A stretch of DNA of 64,000 nt from Paenibacillus sp. J45TS6. GTDB lineage: Bacteria; Bacillota; Bacilli; Paenibacillales; Paenibacillaceae. Position 1 is the stretch's first letter. The number at the start of each line of letters is the position of its first letter. This document shows, piece after piece, positions 48,461 through 57,872 of the stretch. The translations under genes were made by a program, and so were the position numbers. Location of the stretch: NCBI RefSeq assembly GCF_018403285.1, contig NZ_BOSJ01000005.1, forward strand, positions 186,001 to 250,000. Reading direction: 5' to 3'. The notes under the pieces were generated by a model. It saw only the letters and a list, made by a program, of their open reading frames with translations. It made no database searches and was not told where the DNA came from.

Positions 48461-48598
48461 CATAAAATTGTAGTTGTTCACATGGAGGCAGTTAATCATT
48501 GGGGGCTGTCTAGAGCAGAATTGAATGAGTTTATCGAAGAGAAGAAACTAGCTAATGATATTCTGGTTCCTAACGACGGAGATACTTATTCTTTTTAG
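48461..48598 (+). pseudogene. Metallo-hydrolase C-terminal remnant
   Basis: About 46 codons read KIVVVHMEAVNHWGLSRAEL, then VPNDGDTYSF. This is nearly the same as the end of the intact metallo-hydrolase at 49297 (HMEAVNHWTLSRKELKRFGE), and it ends at a comparable stop. It is a leftover of a second copy. Confidence 0.7.
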
Positions 48599-48650
48599 AA
48601 ATGATAAGTTACAGTGTGAGAAAGTAAGAAGAAATGGATCAATAAAATAT

Positions 48651-48686
48651 AAAGGAAGCCATCGGATGCAAATTGGCTTCCTTTTT
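48651..48686 (+). terminator. Terminator after the remnants
   Basis: AAAGGAAGCC pairs with GGCTTCCTTT, followed by T. Confidence 0.85.
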
Positions 48687-48743
48687 AACGAGCAGATTTT
48701 TAACAATATCTACCTTGTCTAAAACCGCCGTTTAGGTTCTTTC

Positions 48744-49157
48744 TTATAAGGTTTTATCAATCACAATAGATAATTTGTAGTTAGCGTAATTATTTAAATC
48801 TAATAAGAATTGGTTTAACGCTTCATTACTTGGAAACCTGCATTCTAGCAGATAGCAACCATCTCCGCTTATTTTATAATTATTGAGGATATGCTCCCTT
48901 TTTTCTCGAATAAATGAAAGAAATGGTTGGTGGTGTGTGCTTTTTATATAAATGTTAAGAAATGCATACGTAAAACAACCTAATTTTGTTTGATTAACCT
49001 TAATGCTGTACCCCTCTATAACTCCAGTATCTTCTAGTTTCTCCACACGGGCTGCTGCTGCGGCACCAGTGAGGTGAACTCTTGCCCCTAATTCTTTCAT
49101 TGTAATTCGGCTATTTTGACTTAGCTCTTCAATAATTCGTTTATCTGTTTGATCCAA
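48744..49157 (-). CDS. Lrp/AsnC-family regulator
   Basis: A 137-residue Lrp-type protein. The N-terminal helix-turn-helix reads RIIEELSQNSRITMKELGAR and VHLTGAAAAARVEKLEDTGVI, and an RAM-type ligand domain follows. The TTG at 49157 is used, since no ATG or GTG lies in frame; AAAGGAG is 11 bases upstream. It faces the metallo-hydrolase gene, and a perfect inverted repeat lies between them. The effector is probably an amino acid. Confidence 0.8.
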   Translation of the reverse strand: MDQTDKRIIEELSQNSRITMKELGARVHLTGAAAAARVEKLEDTGVIEGYSIKVNQTKLGCFTYAFLNIYIKSTHHQPFLSFIREKREHILNNYKISGDGCYLLECRFPSNEALNQFLLDLNNYANYKLSIVIDKTL

Positions 49158-49178
49158 ATCTGGCGCATCTCCTTTAAA

Positions 49179-49210
49179 AAATAAAGTAAAAAGGTCAATA
49201 CACTTTATTT
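49179..49210. promoter_or_regulatory. Candidate Lrp operator
   Basis: AAATAAAGT (49179-49187) and ACTTTATTT (49202-49210) form a perfect inverted repeat, spacer 14, between the divergent Lrp and metallo-hydrolase genes. Confidence 0.45.
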
Positions 49211-49296
49211 AATCTGTGTAATTGAACGTAGCATCTAGTATAAACTGAACCTTGTTGCGAAACAAAATAGAAAAACAAAAGGAGATTTTCTTTCAT

Positions 49297-50061
49297 ATGT
49301 TCATTCAACAAATCCGAAATGCGACAATTATTGTCCATTATGCAGGTAAAAAATTCTTGATTGATCCACTACTCGCGGATAAAGATCTGTATCCTCCATT
49401 TTTGGCAGGGATCAGAGAGGATAAAAGAAACCCTCTCATCGATTTACCGATGTCCATATCTGAAATCATCAAGGACGTCGATGCCGTGATACTGACTCAT
49501 TTGCATCTAGATCATTACGATGATATAGCAAAAGAAATGCTTCCAAAAGGTATTAAAGTTTTTGTACAGAACGAACAGGATGCTATTCAAGTTAAAAACG
49601 ACGGTTTTGAGCAAGTAGAAATACTTGCTGAAGATACGATTTTTGAGGGTATTCAATTAATTAAAACACAAGGTGAGCACGGTAGAGGGGAAGAATTGTT
49701 AGAAAGGATGGGGCAGGTGTGTGGTGTTGTATTTAAACATGCCAACGAGAAGACATTATACATAGCTGGAGATACAGTATGGTATGACGGTGTCCAAAAA
49801 GAAATAGATTCCCACAATCCTGAAATTATCGTCTTGAACGCTGGCGATAATGTTTGGAATGATATGGGTTCACTTATCATGGGCAAAGAAGATGTTTATA
49901 AGGTGCATAAGGCGGCTCCCAACACCAACATTATCGCTGTACACATGGAAGCAGTTAACCACTGGACACTATCTAGAAAAGAACTGAAACGCTTTGGAGA
50001 AGAAAAAGGATTTTCCTCCCGTTTATTCATTCCCGAAGACGGAGAATCGTACACTTTTTAA
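49297..50061 (+). CDS. Metallo-beta-lactamase-fold hydrolase
   Basis: About 254 residues. The metal site HLHLDHYDD is in THLHLDHYDD near residue 69, with later ligands around GEHGRG, AGDTVWYD and VHMEAVNHW. This is the UlaG-like family of small cytoplasmic hydrolases that act on lactones and phosphoesters. ATG 49297 has AAAGGAGA upstream; the TTG at 49252 is less likely. A remnant of a second copy lies at 48461. It is divergent from the Lrp gene. Confidence 0.85.
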   Translation: MFIQQIRNATIIVHYAGKKFLIDPLLADKDLYPPFLAGIREDKRNPLIDLPMSISEIIKDVDAVILTHLHLDHYDDIAKEMLPKGIKVFVQNEQDAIQVKNDGFEQVEILAEDTIFEGIQLIKTQGEHGRGEELLERMGQVCGVVFKHANEKTLYIAGDTVWYDGVQKEIDSHNPEIIVLNAGDNVWNDMGSLIMGKEDVYKVHKAAPNTNIIAVHMEAVNHWTLSRKELKRFGEEKGFSSRLFIPEDGESYTF

Positions 50062-50108
50062 TATCCACGACGACGTGAGGAATATGAGTCGCTGTGAAGA
50101 CCAGTGAC

Positions 50109-50147
50109 CAAATAAATCGAGGCCCTTGAAGGGTCTCGATTTATTTG
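50109..50147 (+). terminator. Probable terminator
   Basis: AAATAAATCGAGGCCC pairs with GGGTCTCGATTTATTT; the T tract is weak. Confidence 0.65.
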
Positions 50148-50201
50148 TGAAATTAAGAATCTATTCATTTACGAATTAACAAGATAGGCAGGAGAACAAC
50201 G

Positions 50202-51374
50202 ATGAGTCAGATAAACACGAAACTATGGACGAAAAATTTTATTATTCTTTCGTTAATCAATTTCTTTATGACATTAATTTTCTTTTTATTAAACGCGACG
50301 ATTACGCTATATTCAATTCAAGAATTTAATGCATCTACCAGCGAGGCGGGGATCATTGCAGGGATCTTCATTATTGGTTCCTTATTAGGACGTTTATTTA
50401 CAGGACGTCTTGTACAAACCAAAAAAATATTGATGACCTCGTTACTTTTTTTCATTTTAACAACATTACTTTACTTTGTTCATTTTAACATTGGTTTTCT
50501 CATCTTAAGTCGTTTTTTGAACGGGATCACATTAGGTATAATAACTACGGTTGTAAGTACAGTTGTCGTACTTAACCTTCCTACTTCACGAAAAGGGGAA
50601 GGGATTAGTTACTTTGCAATTAGTACGGCACTGGCCACGGGTATTGGTCCATTTATTGGTTTGAATATGAGCCAAAATGCAAATTTCAATATGATTTTCA
50701 CTTTCTCACTGATCCTAGGAATTATAAATGTAGTCATCGGAATTTTTGTGAAGTTTTCTGTAACGAATAAGGCAACGATAAAGAAAGAAAAAGGATTGAA
50801 AATCTCTGACTTTATTGAGCCTAAAGCGATACCAATAGGAATTATTATGTTTATAATGGCATTTTGTTTTTCCGGTATAGTATCCTATTTGAATGTTTAT
50901 GCTTTGGAATTAGGGCTAATAGAAGCAGCAAGTTTTTTCTTTATGATCTATACTGTCTTTGTCTTGATATCACGACCTTTTACAGGACGTTTGATGGACA
51001 AAAAAGGAGCAAACATTATCATATATCCCGCTCTTATTATTTATGGCGCAGGAATGCTCTTCTTAGGTTCTGCTTCTAGCAGCGCTATATTGTTATTGGC
51101 AGGAGCTTTAGTAGCTCTTGGGTTTGGTAATATATCTTCTATATCCCAAGCCATAGCCATTAGTTTAGCTGAACCCCACCGAGTTGGCTTAGCGACTGCA
51201 ACCTTCTTTATATTTTATGATCTAGGAAACGGTTTTGGGCCCTCTATTCTTGGATTACTCATTCCAGCGACAGGTTATGATGGTTTGTATGTAATACTCG
51301 GATTCATTATATTAGCCACGCTTTTCTTGTATTACCTGTTATACGGAAAGAAAGAACGTAAAGTTCAAAGCTAA
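50202..51374 (+). CDS. MFS transporter
   Basis: A 390-residue, 12-helix major facilitator protein. The loop after helix 2 reads GRLFTGRLVQTKK, a form of the family A motif, and the matching loop in the second half is SRPFTGRLMDKKG. It is related over its whole length to the frameshifted transporter at 25594. It follows the metallo-hydrolase and could belong to the same Lrp-controlled group. The substrate is unknown. Confidence 0.88.
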   Translation: MSQINTKLWTKNFIILSLINFFMTLIFFLLNATITLYSIQEFNASTSEAGIIAGIFIIGSLLGRLFTGRLVQTKKILMTSLLFFILTTLLYFVHFNIGFLILSRFLNGITLGIITTVVSTVVVLNLPTSRKGEGISYFAISTALATGIGPFIGLNMSQNANFNMIFTFSLILGIINVVIGIFVKFSVTNKATIKKEKGLKISDFIEPKAIPIGIIMFIMAFCFSGIVSYLNVYALELGLIEAASFFFMIYTVFVLISRPFTGRLMDKKGANIIIYPALIIYGAGMLFLGSASSSAILLLAGALVALGFGNISSISQAIAISLAEPHRVGLATATFFIFYDLGNGFGPSILGLLIPATGYDGLYVILGFIILATLFLYYLLYGKKERKVQS

Positions 51375-51398
51375 AGGCTTTAACTATAACAAACAAAG

Positions 51399-51427
51399 CA
51401 TCCTGTATTTTTCAGGGTGTTTTTTTC
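51399..51427 (+). terminator. Terminator after the MFS gene
   Basis: GCATCCTG pairs with CAGGGTG, followed by seven T. Confidence 0.75.
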
Positions 51428-51523
51428 TTTATACATAGAGCATAAATTTATTTTTTGTTTATAAGTGGCTTTTTGGCTCCCGCCGGTGTCTAATTAAATG
51501 TAAATCAAGAGGAGGTTCTCACC

Positions 51524-52747
51524 ATGTCAGGAGCTCATGACAACACTCCTGTTTATCCGGATGAACAGGATCGCATTACAAGTTTCGATCACACGTATGA
51601 GCAGTATCGTGAGAGAATACGCAAATATTTCGCACTGAAAGTAAATCCGATGGCTGCAGATGACTTGACACAACAGGTGTTTTTAAAAGCTGTCGAGAAC
51701 TTTCACCGCTTTAAAGGCAACTCTAATTTGTTCACTTGGATATTTAAGATTGCTCAGAATACAGTGAAGAACGAATATCGCAGGTTATCACGGCAAAAAG
51801 AATCACCATTTGATTTTACAGATTATGAATCGCAGTCAATCTCTCTTGAATTTACGAAACATGTGGATATTCGAATTGATATTAGTTCTGCGTTAAGAAA
51901 ACTGAGTGAGATTGACCAGGAAATTATTGCACTACGTTTTTTTGTGGATTGCACGTTGTCTGAAATATCCAAAATTGTTGGAATGCGCGAGAGTGCTGTG
52001 AAGAACAGATTGTACCGAGCTTTGGAGAAACTAAGAAAAGAATTAAAAGAATGGGGGGACATTGCCATCATGTCTATTCAAGATATGATTTCCATTGTTA
52101 ATAAGGGTGACAGTCAAGGTACAAACGAACGTCTAAATAAGGTGCATCAGGACTTATTCGATGAATTAAAGATAAGTGTTGAACGAGTGACAAGCAAGTA
52201 CAATCACCAACCTTCTCAAAAAATCGTTATTGAAATTTATCCTGACCTGCAAGCATTCCATCATGCAGTCGGAGAACCAGGTGCACCGGGTTGGTTTATG
52301 GGAACGTATGAAGGTCATATTCTGAAAATAGTTTCTCCCCTAAACCCTGGACCTGATCATACCTATGAGTCTATTTTAAAAGGGGCTGTCCATTTATTTA
52401 CCATGTGGCTAATCGAAGATATTAATCCTTCTGCTCCCAAATGGATTAGACAGGGAATAGGCGGATACGAGGCCAAGCAGATGACCAAAGACTATATAAA
52501 AAGTTCAACGGAAGATGCCATTCGCAATTTGGCGATCCCTTCTTTTGATGATCTAGATAACGATACCTGGGACTTTGAAACGATGAAAGGATTTCAGTTT
52601 TCCTATATGATGGTGGAATTTGTGATGGATCGGTACGGAATAGATGCTTTAAACAAAGTGATCCGAAATCCTCATGATTTTGAAGGGATCTTTCAGTGTA
52701 CCAAGCCGGAACTGTATAAGCAGTGGGTAGAATATATTAAACTATAA
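51524..52747 (+). CDS. ECF-type sigma factor fused to a degenerate metallopeptidase-like domain
   Basis: 407 residues. Residues about 20-95 form sigma region 2 (ADDLTQQVFLKAVENFHRFKG, FTWIFKIAQNTVKNEYRR), and 125-180 form region 4 (EIIALRFFVDCTLSEISKIV, MRESAVKNRLYRALEKL). Residues about 195-407 are an extra domain. Its pattern, LKGAVHLFTMWLIEDINPSA then PKWIRQGIGGYEA, copies peptidase MA-like proteins (HExxH, then a W and a GxxxYE end). The zinc motif is broken here: VHLFT instead of HExxH. This could be a built-in ligand or regulator domain that replaces an anti-sigma factor. No anti-sigma gene follows. Confidence 0.8.
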   Translation: MSGAHDNTPVYPDEQDRITSFDHTYEQYRERIRKYFALKVNPMAADDLTQQVFLKAVENFHRFKGNSNLFTWIFKIAQNTVKNEYRRLSRQKESPFDFTDYESQSISLEFTKHVDIRIDISSALRKLSEIDQEIIALRFFVDCTLSEISKIVGMRESAVKNRLYRALEKLRKELKEWGDIAIMSIQDMISIVNKGDSQGTNERLNKVHQDLFDELKISVERVTSKYNHQPSQKIVIEIYPDLQAFHHAVGEPGAPGWFMGTYEGHILKIVSPLNPGPDHTYESILKGAVHLFTMWLIEDINPSAPKWIRQGIGGYEAKQMTKDYIKSSTEDAIRNLAIPSFDDLDNDTWDFETMKGFQFSYMMVEFVMDRYGIDALNKVIRNPHDFEGIFQCTKPELYKQWVEYIKL

Positions 52748-52760
52748 TTTTTGTAATCTT

Positions 52761-52787
52761 GAGCCTGGTTATGAGCCAGGCTTTTTT
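52761..52787 (+). terminator. Terminator after the sigma gene
   Basis: AGCCTGG pairs with CCAGGCT, followed by six T. Confidence 0.9.
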
Positions 52788-53008
52788 GCTCTGAAAAATA
52801 AATAAAGTTCCTATTCTCATCCATTAATTAGTATGTAAAGTACATAATTCATGATTTTAAATACAATATCTTCACTTTAAACTAAAAAATGCCGATAACC
52901 TCTCTGTATGACCAAATATTGAAAAAAGTTCTTTTTTTAAGGAGGTGGGCTAAGAAAAGCTCGTCAGTGATATCTCGTATTAGAAAAAATCAAAAGGAGA
53001 TGTTAAAA

Positions 53009-53368
53009 ATGGAAGCAACTACAAAGTTTTATAATGAAGGTAATATTATTTGGGTAGATCTAGAAGGGTTCGCTAGTTTAGAGTTAACCAATCAAAAGGT
53101 TGCTGATTTGAAAGCTACTTTAGGTCCACACATTGCAAATCAAACGATCGTTATTGATTCTACAAATCTAGCTGTATTTAAACAAGAGATTCTACCGGTT
53201 TTAGCAGAGTGTTATGAGATCTACTCTAAATTTGGAAGATGCATAATGGTAGAAGCTAAGAAAACAATTGTTAACATTCAGCTTCATAATACGGCCAAAA
53301 AAGTAGAAGGGTTTACAGGTCAGTTTGTAAAAACAACGGAAGAAGCTAAAGCAATTCTAGGATTATAA
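53009..53368 (+). CDS. Small STAS-like protein paired with a ketosynthase
   Basis: About 119 residues with no signal peptide. The pattern of alternating strands and helices (IIWVDLEGFASLELTNQKVA, NQTIVIDSTNLAVFKQEILP) recalls STAS/SpoIIAA-type folds, but no conserved serine site is clear. AAAAGGAG lies nine bases before ATG 53009; the upstream in-frame ATG at 52889 is unlikely. It is 14 bases in front of the ketosynthase-III-like gene and must be co-translated with it. I do not know its function. Confidence 0.6.
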   Translation: MEATTKFYNEGNIIWVDLEGFASLELTNQKVADLKATLGPHIANQTIVIDSTNLAVFKQEILPVLAECYEIYSKFGRCIMVEAKKTIVNIQLHNTAKKVEGFTGQFVKTTEEAKAILGL

Positions 53369-53382
53369 GGAGTGTGTTTTGA

Positions 53383-54354
53383 TTGCCCAGTGTTAGATTA
53401 AAACAGATTGCAGTGTATCATCCAGAGAACTCATATACGAATGAAGAAGTGGCTTCTTCTTCGCCTGATCGAGAAAGACTTCTTGGTATGTGGACCCATT
53501 TAGGAAGAGATAAAAGATATCTAGCAGATGAACAAGAAACCACCGTAACGATGGCGATTGAAGCGGCTAAAAAAGTACTGCAAGCAGCAAATATGAGTGG
53601 TGAGCAGTTAGATCTGATAACCATATCGTCTGGTACTCACGAGTATAATATACCTACCGATGCAGCTTTTGTTCATAAAGCAATTGGTGGTAAAGATCAA
53701 TGTGCTATCTATGATCAGAACGCGAATTGTGCAGGTATGGTTGTGTCATATGATCAAGTAAGTAGAGCAATGTTACATAATCCAAAAATGAAATACGCGC
53801 TTATCGTTGGATCTGAGCAAGTAGGCAACTTCTATAAGCCTGAAAACTTGGTACATATAGGTCTAAGTGGTGACGCTGCATGCGCTATTATTTTAGAAAG
53901 AGTAGAAGAAGAGGGTTACGGTTTAATTGACTCTTCTTATATTACCCATTCTGAAAGACCAGAAGATTTAGTATTACCTGAGCATGGATTTAAGAATTCA
54001 AAAATAATTCAAACAAAGGTGTCCGATTCCTATAAAGTGGATAGCATGTTTGCTAAGGCACCCGCTGTAATAAATGATCTTTTAAAAGATCATGGTCTTA
54101 CCAAAGATGGCATCACCCATTATTCAATCTCTCAGGTACTTTCGACAAAGATTGATTACTTAGTAGAAGCATTAGAAGAGGACTCATCAAAGTTTACTTA
54201 CGTAGGTAACAAATATGCTTATACGGGAACAACAAGTCCATTCCTTGCTCTTTATCATGCAATTGAAGATGGGAAGCTTAAGCAAGGTGATCACCATATC
54301 ATGTGGTCGGTTGGAGCAGGTTTTACTTCCTGTGGGTTATTAGCAAGATTATAA
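53383..54354 (+). CDS. Ketoacyl-synthase-III-like protein with altered triad
   Basis: A 323-residue thiolase-fold protein of FabH size. The nucleophile is C116 in DQNANCAGMV, at the FabH position. The histidine region reads THYSISQVLS (H246) instead of the HQAN type, and the glycine-rich end with the usual asparagine reads TGTTSPFLAL, with T in its place. So only one or two of the three catalytic residues are normal. It starts at TTG, with AAGGAG upstream. It is unlikely to be the housekeeping FabH; it may condense or transfer an acyl group for a small specialised product. Confidence 0.75.
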   Translation: MPSVRLKQIAVYHPENSYTNEEVASSSPDRERLLGMWTHLGRDKRYLADEQETTVTMAIEAAKKVLQAANMSGEQLDLITISSGTHEYNIPTDAAFVHKAIGGKDQCAIYDQNANCAGMVVSYDQVSRAMLHNPKMKYALIVGSEQVGNFYKPENLVHIGLSGDAACAIILERVEEEGYGLIDSSYITHSERPEDLVLPEHGFKNSKIIQTKVSDSYKVDSMFAKAPAVINDLLKDHGLTKDGITHYSISQVLSTKIDYLVEALEEDSSKFTYVGNKYAYTGTTSPFLALYHAIEDGKLKQGDHHIMWSVGAGFTSCGLLARL

Positions 54355-54418
54355 AAAGTGCAGCAGTTATTTTATGTAAGAGTCGTTTTCTTACGTTTAT
54401 AAGCAAATGAATATAGCA

Positions 54419-54457
54419 TAACAAGAGGCTCTCCGATTAGTGTGAGCCTCTTTGTTG
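54419..54457 (+). terminator. Terminator after the ketosynthase
   Basis: AACAAGAGGCTC pairs with GAGCCTCTTTGTT, one base bulged. Confidence 0.75.
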
Positions 54458-54566
54458 TGTACCCGTAACAACTTTCTTGTAAAAAACCACTGATTCCATT
54501 AGTAATCTTTTTACTCCTTTTTTTTAGAAGTGAATAGTTCTCGTTAATTAATGGATAATAATGACA

Positions 54567-54595
54567 TTGACATTCGAAAGATTTTCTAAAATAAT
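54567..54595 (+). promoter_or_regulatory. Promoter of codBA
   Basis: A consensus TTGACA at 54567-54572, a 17-base spacer and AATAAT at 54590-54595. Transcription should start near 54602, in front of the PyrR-type leader. Confidence 0.65.
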
Positions 54596-54615
54596 AAAAT
54601 GTAATTGAATACTGG

Positions 54616-54778
54616 TACCTTTAATTCAGTCCAGAGAGGCTGGCAAGGGCAGCGGATTTTATAATCACGCGAGAATCAGGGCATATTCCGTCAGGGATGC
54701 TCTGCGTCTTCGCGCGGATTATGATGAAAAAAAAGAGGCTACTTGTCAGTTTAAGACTTGACGAGTAGCCTCTTTTTT
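54616..54778 (+). promoter_or_regulatory. PyrR-type transcription attenuator of codBA
   Basis: The leader contains AGTCCAGAGAGGCT at 54628-54641 in the loop of a stem CCTTT/AAGGG, which matches the PyrR binding loop of pyr operons. A long stem ATAATC-GCGA/TCGC-GATTAT (54660-54732, inner CAGGGCAT/ATGCTCTG) follows. It ends with a strong terminator, AGAGGCTACT/AGTAGCCTCT plus six T (54734-54778), just before codB. With UMP, PyrR would allow the terminator and shut the genes off. Confidence 0.75.
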
Positions 54779-54820
54779 CTGCTTTTTGGTATCAGGAGAC
54801 TTTAAGCTGGAGGTATTCTG

Positions 54821-56098
54821 ATGAGTAAACAAGATCAAGAATTTTCATGGCAAGAGGTGCCGCAAACGCACAGAAACAATTTTAGAAAGACGTTCTCCGT
54901 TATGCTCGCGTTCACTTTCTTTTCGGCAAGCATGCTGGCAGGGGGAACACTTGGAGTCAGCTTGACGTTCATGGAGTTCATGGGAATTGTGCTTGGCGGT
55001 AACTTGATTCTAGGCATATATACAGGGGCGTTAGCACATATCGCTGCCAAAACGGGTCTTTCCACACATTTATTAGCAAAGTATTCGTTTGGTAGCAAAG
55101 GATCTTACCTTCCGTCGTTCCTGCTCGGCTTTACACAGGTGGGATGGTTCGGCGTCGGCGTAGCGATGTTCGCTGTTCCCGTCGCGAAAGCGATGGATTG
55201 GAACGTCTATCTGCTGATCTTCATATTTGGTTTAGCAATGACAGCAACAGCCATTTTCGGCATCAAGTCACTCGTAATTCTTGGGTATATTGCGGTTCCT
55301 GCAATTGCCATTCTTGGCGGTTACTCCGTGTTTGAAGGAATAGACACACTGGGCGGTCTACAAGGTTTGTTAGATTACAAGCCAGCAGAGTCGCTGACCG
55401 TAGCAGCGGCATTAACGATTTGTATTGGATCATTCATTAGCGGCGGTACGTTGACGCCAGATTTTGCACGTTTTTCTCAAACATCTAAACAGGCGGTTAC
55501 CGCTACGGTTATTTCGTTCTTCTTAGGAAACTCGCTCATGTTCCTGTTCGGAGCAGTCGGCGCTATGGCATATAACCTGTCAGATATCTCGGAGGTTATG
55601 TTCCTGCAAGGGTTGATCGTTCCTGCCATCATCGTATTGGGACTGAATATTTGGACGACTAACGATAACGCTCTTTACGCTTCCGGACTGGGCTTTGCGA
55701 ATATCACTAAAATCTCGAAAAAGTTCTTCGTTATCGTAAACGGCATCGTGGGTACTGTGTTTGCTATGTGGATGTATAACAATTTTGTTGGTTTCCTAAA
55801 TGTGCTGGGCGCAGCGATTCCTTCCATCGGGGCCATCATTATCGCAGACTACTTCTTTGTGAAGCGTAGAAACTATAAACCGTTTGCCGAAATGACGTTC
55901 AAAAATGTAAACTGGGTAGCGATGGCTGCTTGGGCTATCGGTGTAGCCTTTGCTCAGCTGGCCCCAGGAATTACACCACTAAATGCACTAATCGGTACCG
56001 CAGTAGCTTACATCGGGTTAATGCTGATCGTTCCTGCGAAAGAATCCAAAGAAATGGGGAATTTAAATGATTATACAGAACGCAAAATTGCGGGGTAA
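54821..56098 (+). CDS. codB: Cytosine permease
   Basis: A 425-residue NCS1-family transporter with 12 hydrophobic segments. The N-terminus [21 protein letters not shown], the substrate helix [10 protein letters not shown] and the later [14 protein letters not shown] match CodB. A GGAGG precedes the ATG. The stop overlaps the start of codA by 32 bases. It imports cytosine for salvage. Confidence 0.9.
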   Translation: MSKQDQEFSWQEVPQTHRNNFRKTFSVMLAFTFFSASMLAGGTLGVSLTFMEFMGIVLGGNLILGIYTGALAHIAAKTGLSTHLLAKYSFGSKGSYLPSFLLGFTQVGWFGVGVAMFAVPVAKAMDWNVYLLIFIFGLAMTATAIFGIKSLVILGYIAVPAIAILGGYSVFEGIDTLGGLQGLLDYKPAESLTVAAALTICIGSFISGGTLTPDFARFSQTSKQAVTATVISFFLGNSLMFLFGAVGAMAYNLSDISEVMFLQGLIVPAIIVLGLNIWTTNDNALYASGLGFANITKISKKFFVIVNGIVGTVFAMWMYNNFVGFLNVLGAAIPSIGAIIIADYFFVKRRNYKPFAEMTFKNVNWVAMAAWAIGVAFAQLAPGITPLNALIGTAVAYIGLMLIVPAKESKEMGNLNDYTERKIAG

Positions 56099-57335
56099 AG
56101 AAGGATTATGGAATATTGTTGTGAAAGACGGGAAGTTTGAAAAAATCACGCAATCTTTGGAAGTAACAACGTATGAGGAAGTAATTGATGTGAGCGGCGC
56201 GCTTGTGCTGCCGCCATTCATCGAACCTCATATTCATCTGGATACAACGTTAACTGCAGGCGAGCCAGAATGGAATTTGAGCGGAACATTGTTCGAAGGT
56301 ATCCAGCGTTGGTCCGAACGTAAGGCATTCCTGACACATGAAGACGTTAAAACACGTTCGAAAACAGCACTGAAATGGCAGGTCGCACAAGGCATTCAGC
56401 ATGTACGGACGCATGTAGACGTGACCGATCCAAACCTCACTGCTGTTAAAGCGATGCTTGAAGTGAAAGAAGAAATGGCACCATATGTTGACATCCAGCT
56501 TGTTGCTTTTCCACAGGAAGGCATTCACTCCTACCCGAACGGCGTAGAACTAATGGAAGAGGCGCTGAAAATGGGCGTTGACGTGGTCGGCGGTATCCCG
56601 CACTTCGAATTTACGAGAGAATATGGCGTGGATTCAATGAAGGTTGCGTTTGACCTCGCTGAAAAATACGACCGTCTTATCGACATTCACTGCGATGAAA
56701 TTGATGACGAACAATCCCGTTTCTTGGAAGTCGTAGCTAAAGAAGCTTACGAACGTGGCTTAGGTTCCCGTACAACAGCAAGCCACACGACGGCAATGGG
56801 ATCTTATAATGATGCTTACACTTATAAATTGTTCAGACTACTTAAGATGGCGGACCTGAATTTCGTATCCAATCCGCTGGTCAACATCCACTTGCAAGGG
56901 CGTTTCGACACGTATCCGAAAAGAAGAGGGCTGACTCGCGTCAAAGAGCTGCAAGAAGCCGGTCTTAATGTGTGCTTCGGACACGATGATATCTTTGATC
57001 CATGGTATCCGCTCGGTACGGGTAACATGCTTCAGGTACTGCACATGGGTATCCATGCTTCGCAGTTGCTCGGTTACGATCAAATCGTGAATTCAATTGA
57101 TCTTATTACGAAAAACAGCGCAAGAACGCTGCATATCGAGGATATGTACGGTATTGAAGAAGGTAAACCTGCGAACTTCATCGTTCTTGAAGCAGAGAAT
57201 GAATATGAGGCGATCCGTAAACAAGCTGCAGTGCTTTATTCATTCAGAGGCGGCCGCAAAATTGCCGAAACAAAACCTCGAGACACATCGATCATTCTTG
57301 AGAATGGTTTGGAGAAAGTCACTTTCAATAAATAA
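56067..57335 (+). CDS. codA: Cytosine deaminase
   Basis: A 422-residue amidohydrolase. Metal ligands are in PHIHLDTTL near residue 57, in [14 protein letters not shown], in [10 protein letters not shown], and in [16 protein letters not shown], the well-known CodA set including the glutamate of CDEIDD. It converts cytosine to uracil and ammonia. The start overlaps codB by 32 bases, so the two genes are coupled. Both stand behind the PyrR-type attenuator. Confidence 0.93.
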   Translation: MIIQNAKLRGKEGLWNIVVKDGKFEKITQSLEVTTYEEVIDVSGALVLPPFIEPHIHLDTTLTAGEPEWNLSGTLFEGIQRWSERKAFLTHEDVKTRSKTALKWQVAQGIQHVRTHVDVTDPNLTAVKAMLEVKEEMAPYVDIQLVAFPQEGIHSYPNGVELMEEALKMGVDVVGGIPHFEFTREYGVDSMKVAFDLAEKYDRLIDIHCDEIDDEQSRFLEVVAKEAYERGLGSRTTASHTTAMGSYNDAYTYKLFRLLKMADLNFVSNPLVNIHLQGRFDTYPKRRGLTRVKELQEAGLNVCFGHDDIFDPWYPLGTGNMLQVLHMGIHASQLLGYDQIVNSIDLITKNSARTLHIEDMYGIEEGKPANFIVLEAENEYEAIRKQAAVLYSFRGGRKIAETKPRDTSIILENGLEKVTFNK

Positions 57336-57381
57336 TTAGATGAAGCATGTGATGCATCAAGCATAGCTTGCACATTAACTC

Positions 57382-57459
57382 AAAACCCCCACTTTGTAGG
57401 CAGGGTAAAAAGAGACCGCATACCGCGAACTCTTCCTGCATACAAGAGGGGGTTTTTTG
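57382..57459 (+). terminator. Terminator after codA
   Basis: AAAACCCCC pairs with GGGGGTTTTTT, with inner TTGT/ACAA and CAGG/CCTG pairs. Confidence 0.75.
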
Positions 57460-57509
57460 AAATATTGAAATTTATGTTATCTGGTAAGTTATTTGTTTAA
57501 ATGGCTGAT

Positions 57510-57800
57510 TTAAAAGAATTTGGAGGGGTCTAATAATATCCATACAATCAACGCGATGTTTAAACAAGTTACACATATTCCACCTATAAGGTAACCTGTA
57601 AATACTCTGTTTCTCTTTTTTAGATAAATGATAAGTGGTACCAAGTAAAGCCATTGATAAAAACCAACAAATACATGATTTAATATAAAAAAACCATCAT
57701 CTATGATACCAATTAACATCAAGCCATACGCTCCAAAATAAAAAACGATGACATAAATAAAACTTAATAAAAAACTCAATAGAAATTTCCTGTTCAACAC
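57510..57800 (-). CDS. Small membrane protein of unknown function
   Basis: About 96 residues with three hydrophobic helices (LLSFLLSFIYVIVFYFGAYG, ILNHVFVGFYQWLYLVPLII and GYLIGGICVTCLNIALIVWI). The GTG at 57800 is nine bases behind AAAGG; the TTG at 57809 touches it. No family is recognised. Confidence 0.5.
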   Translation of the reverse strand: MLNRKFLLSFLLSFIYVIVFYFGAYGLMLIGIIDDGFFILNHVFVGFYQWLYLVPLIIYLKKRNRVFTGYLIGGICVTCLNIALIVWILLDPSKFF

Positions 57801-57872
57801 ATTCCACAACCTTTCTTACAATTAAGAGAAAATTACATAGTCGATAATTTAGTAAATAGAAGAACTCCCTTC

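Noticed and set aside
54600-54820. Purine riboswitch before codB
   Set aside because: The leader matches the PyrR loop and lacks the purine aptamer core.
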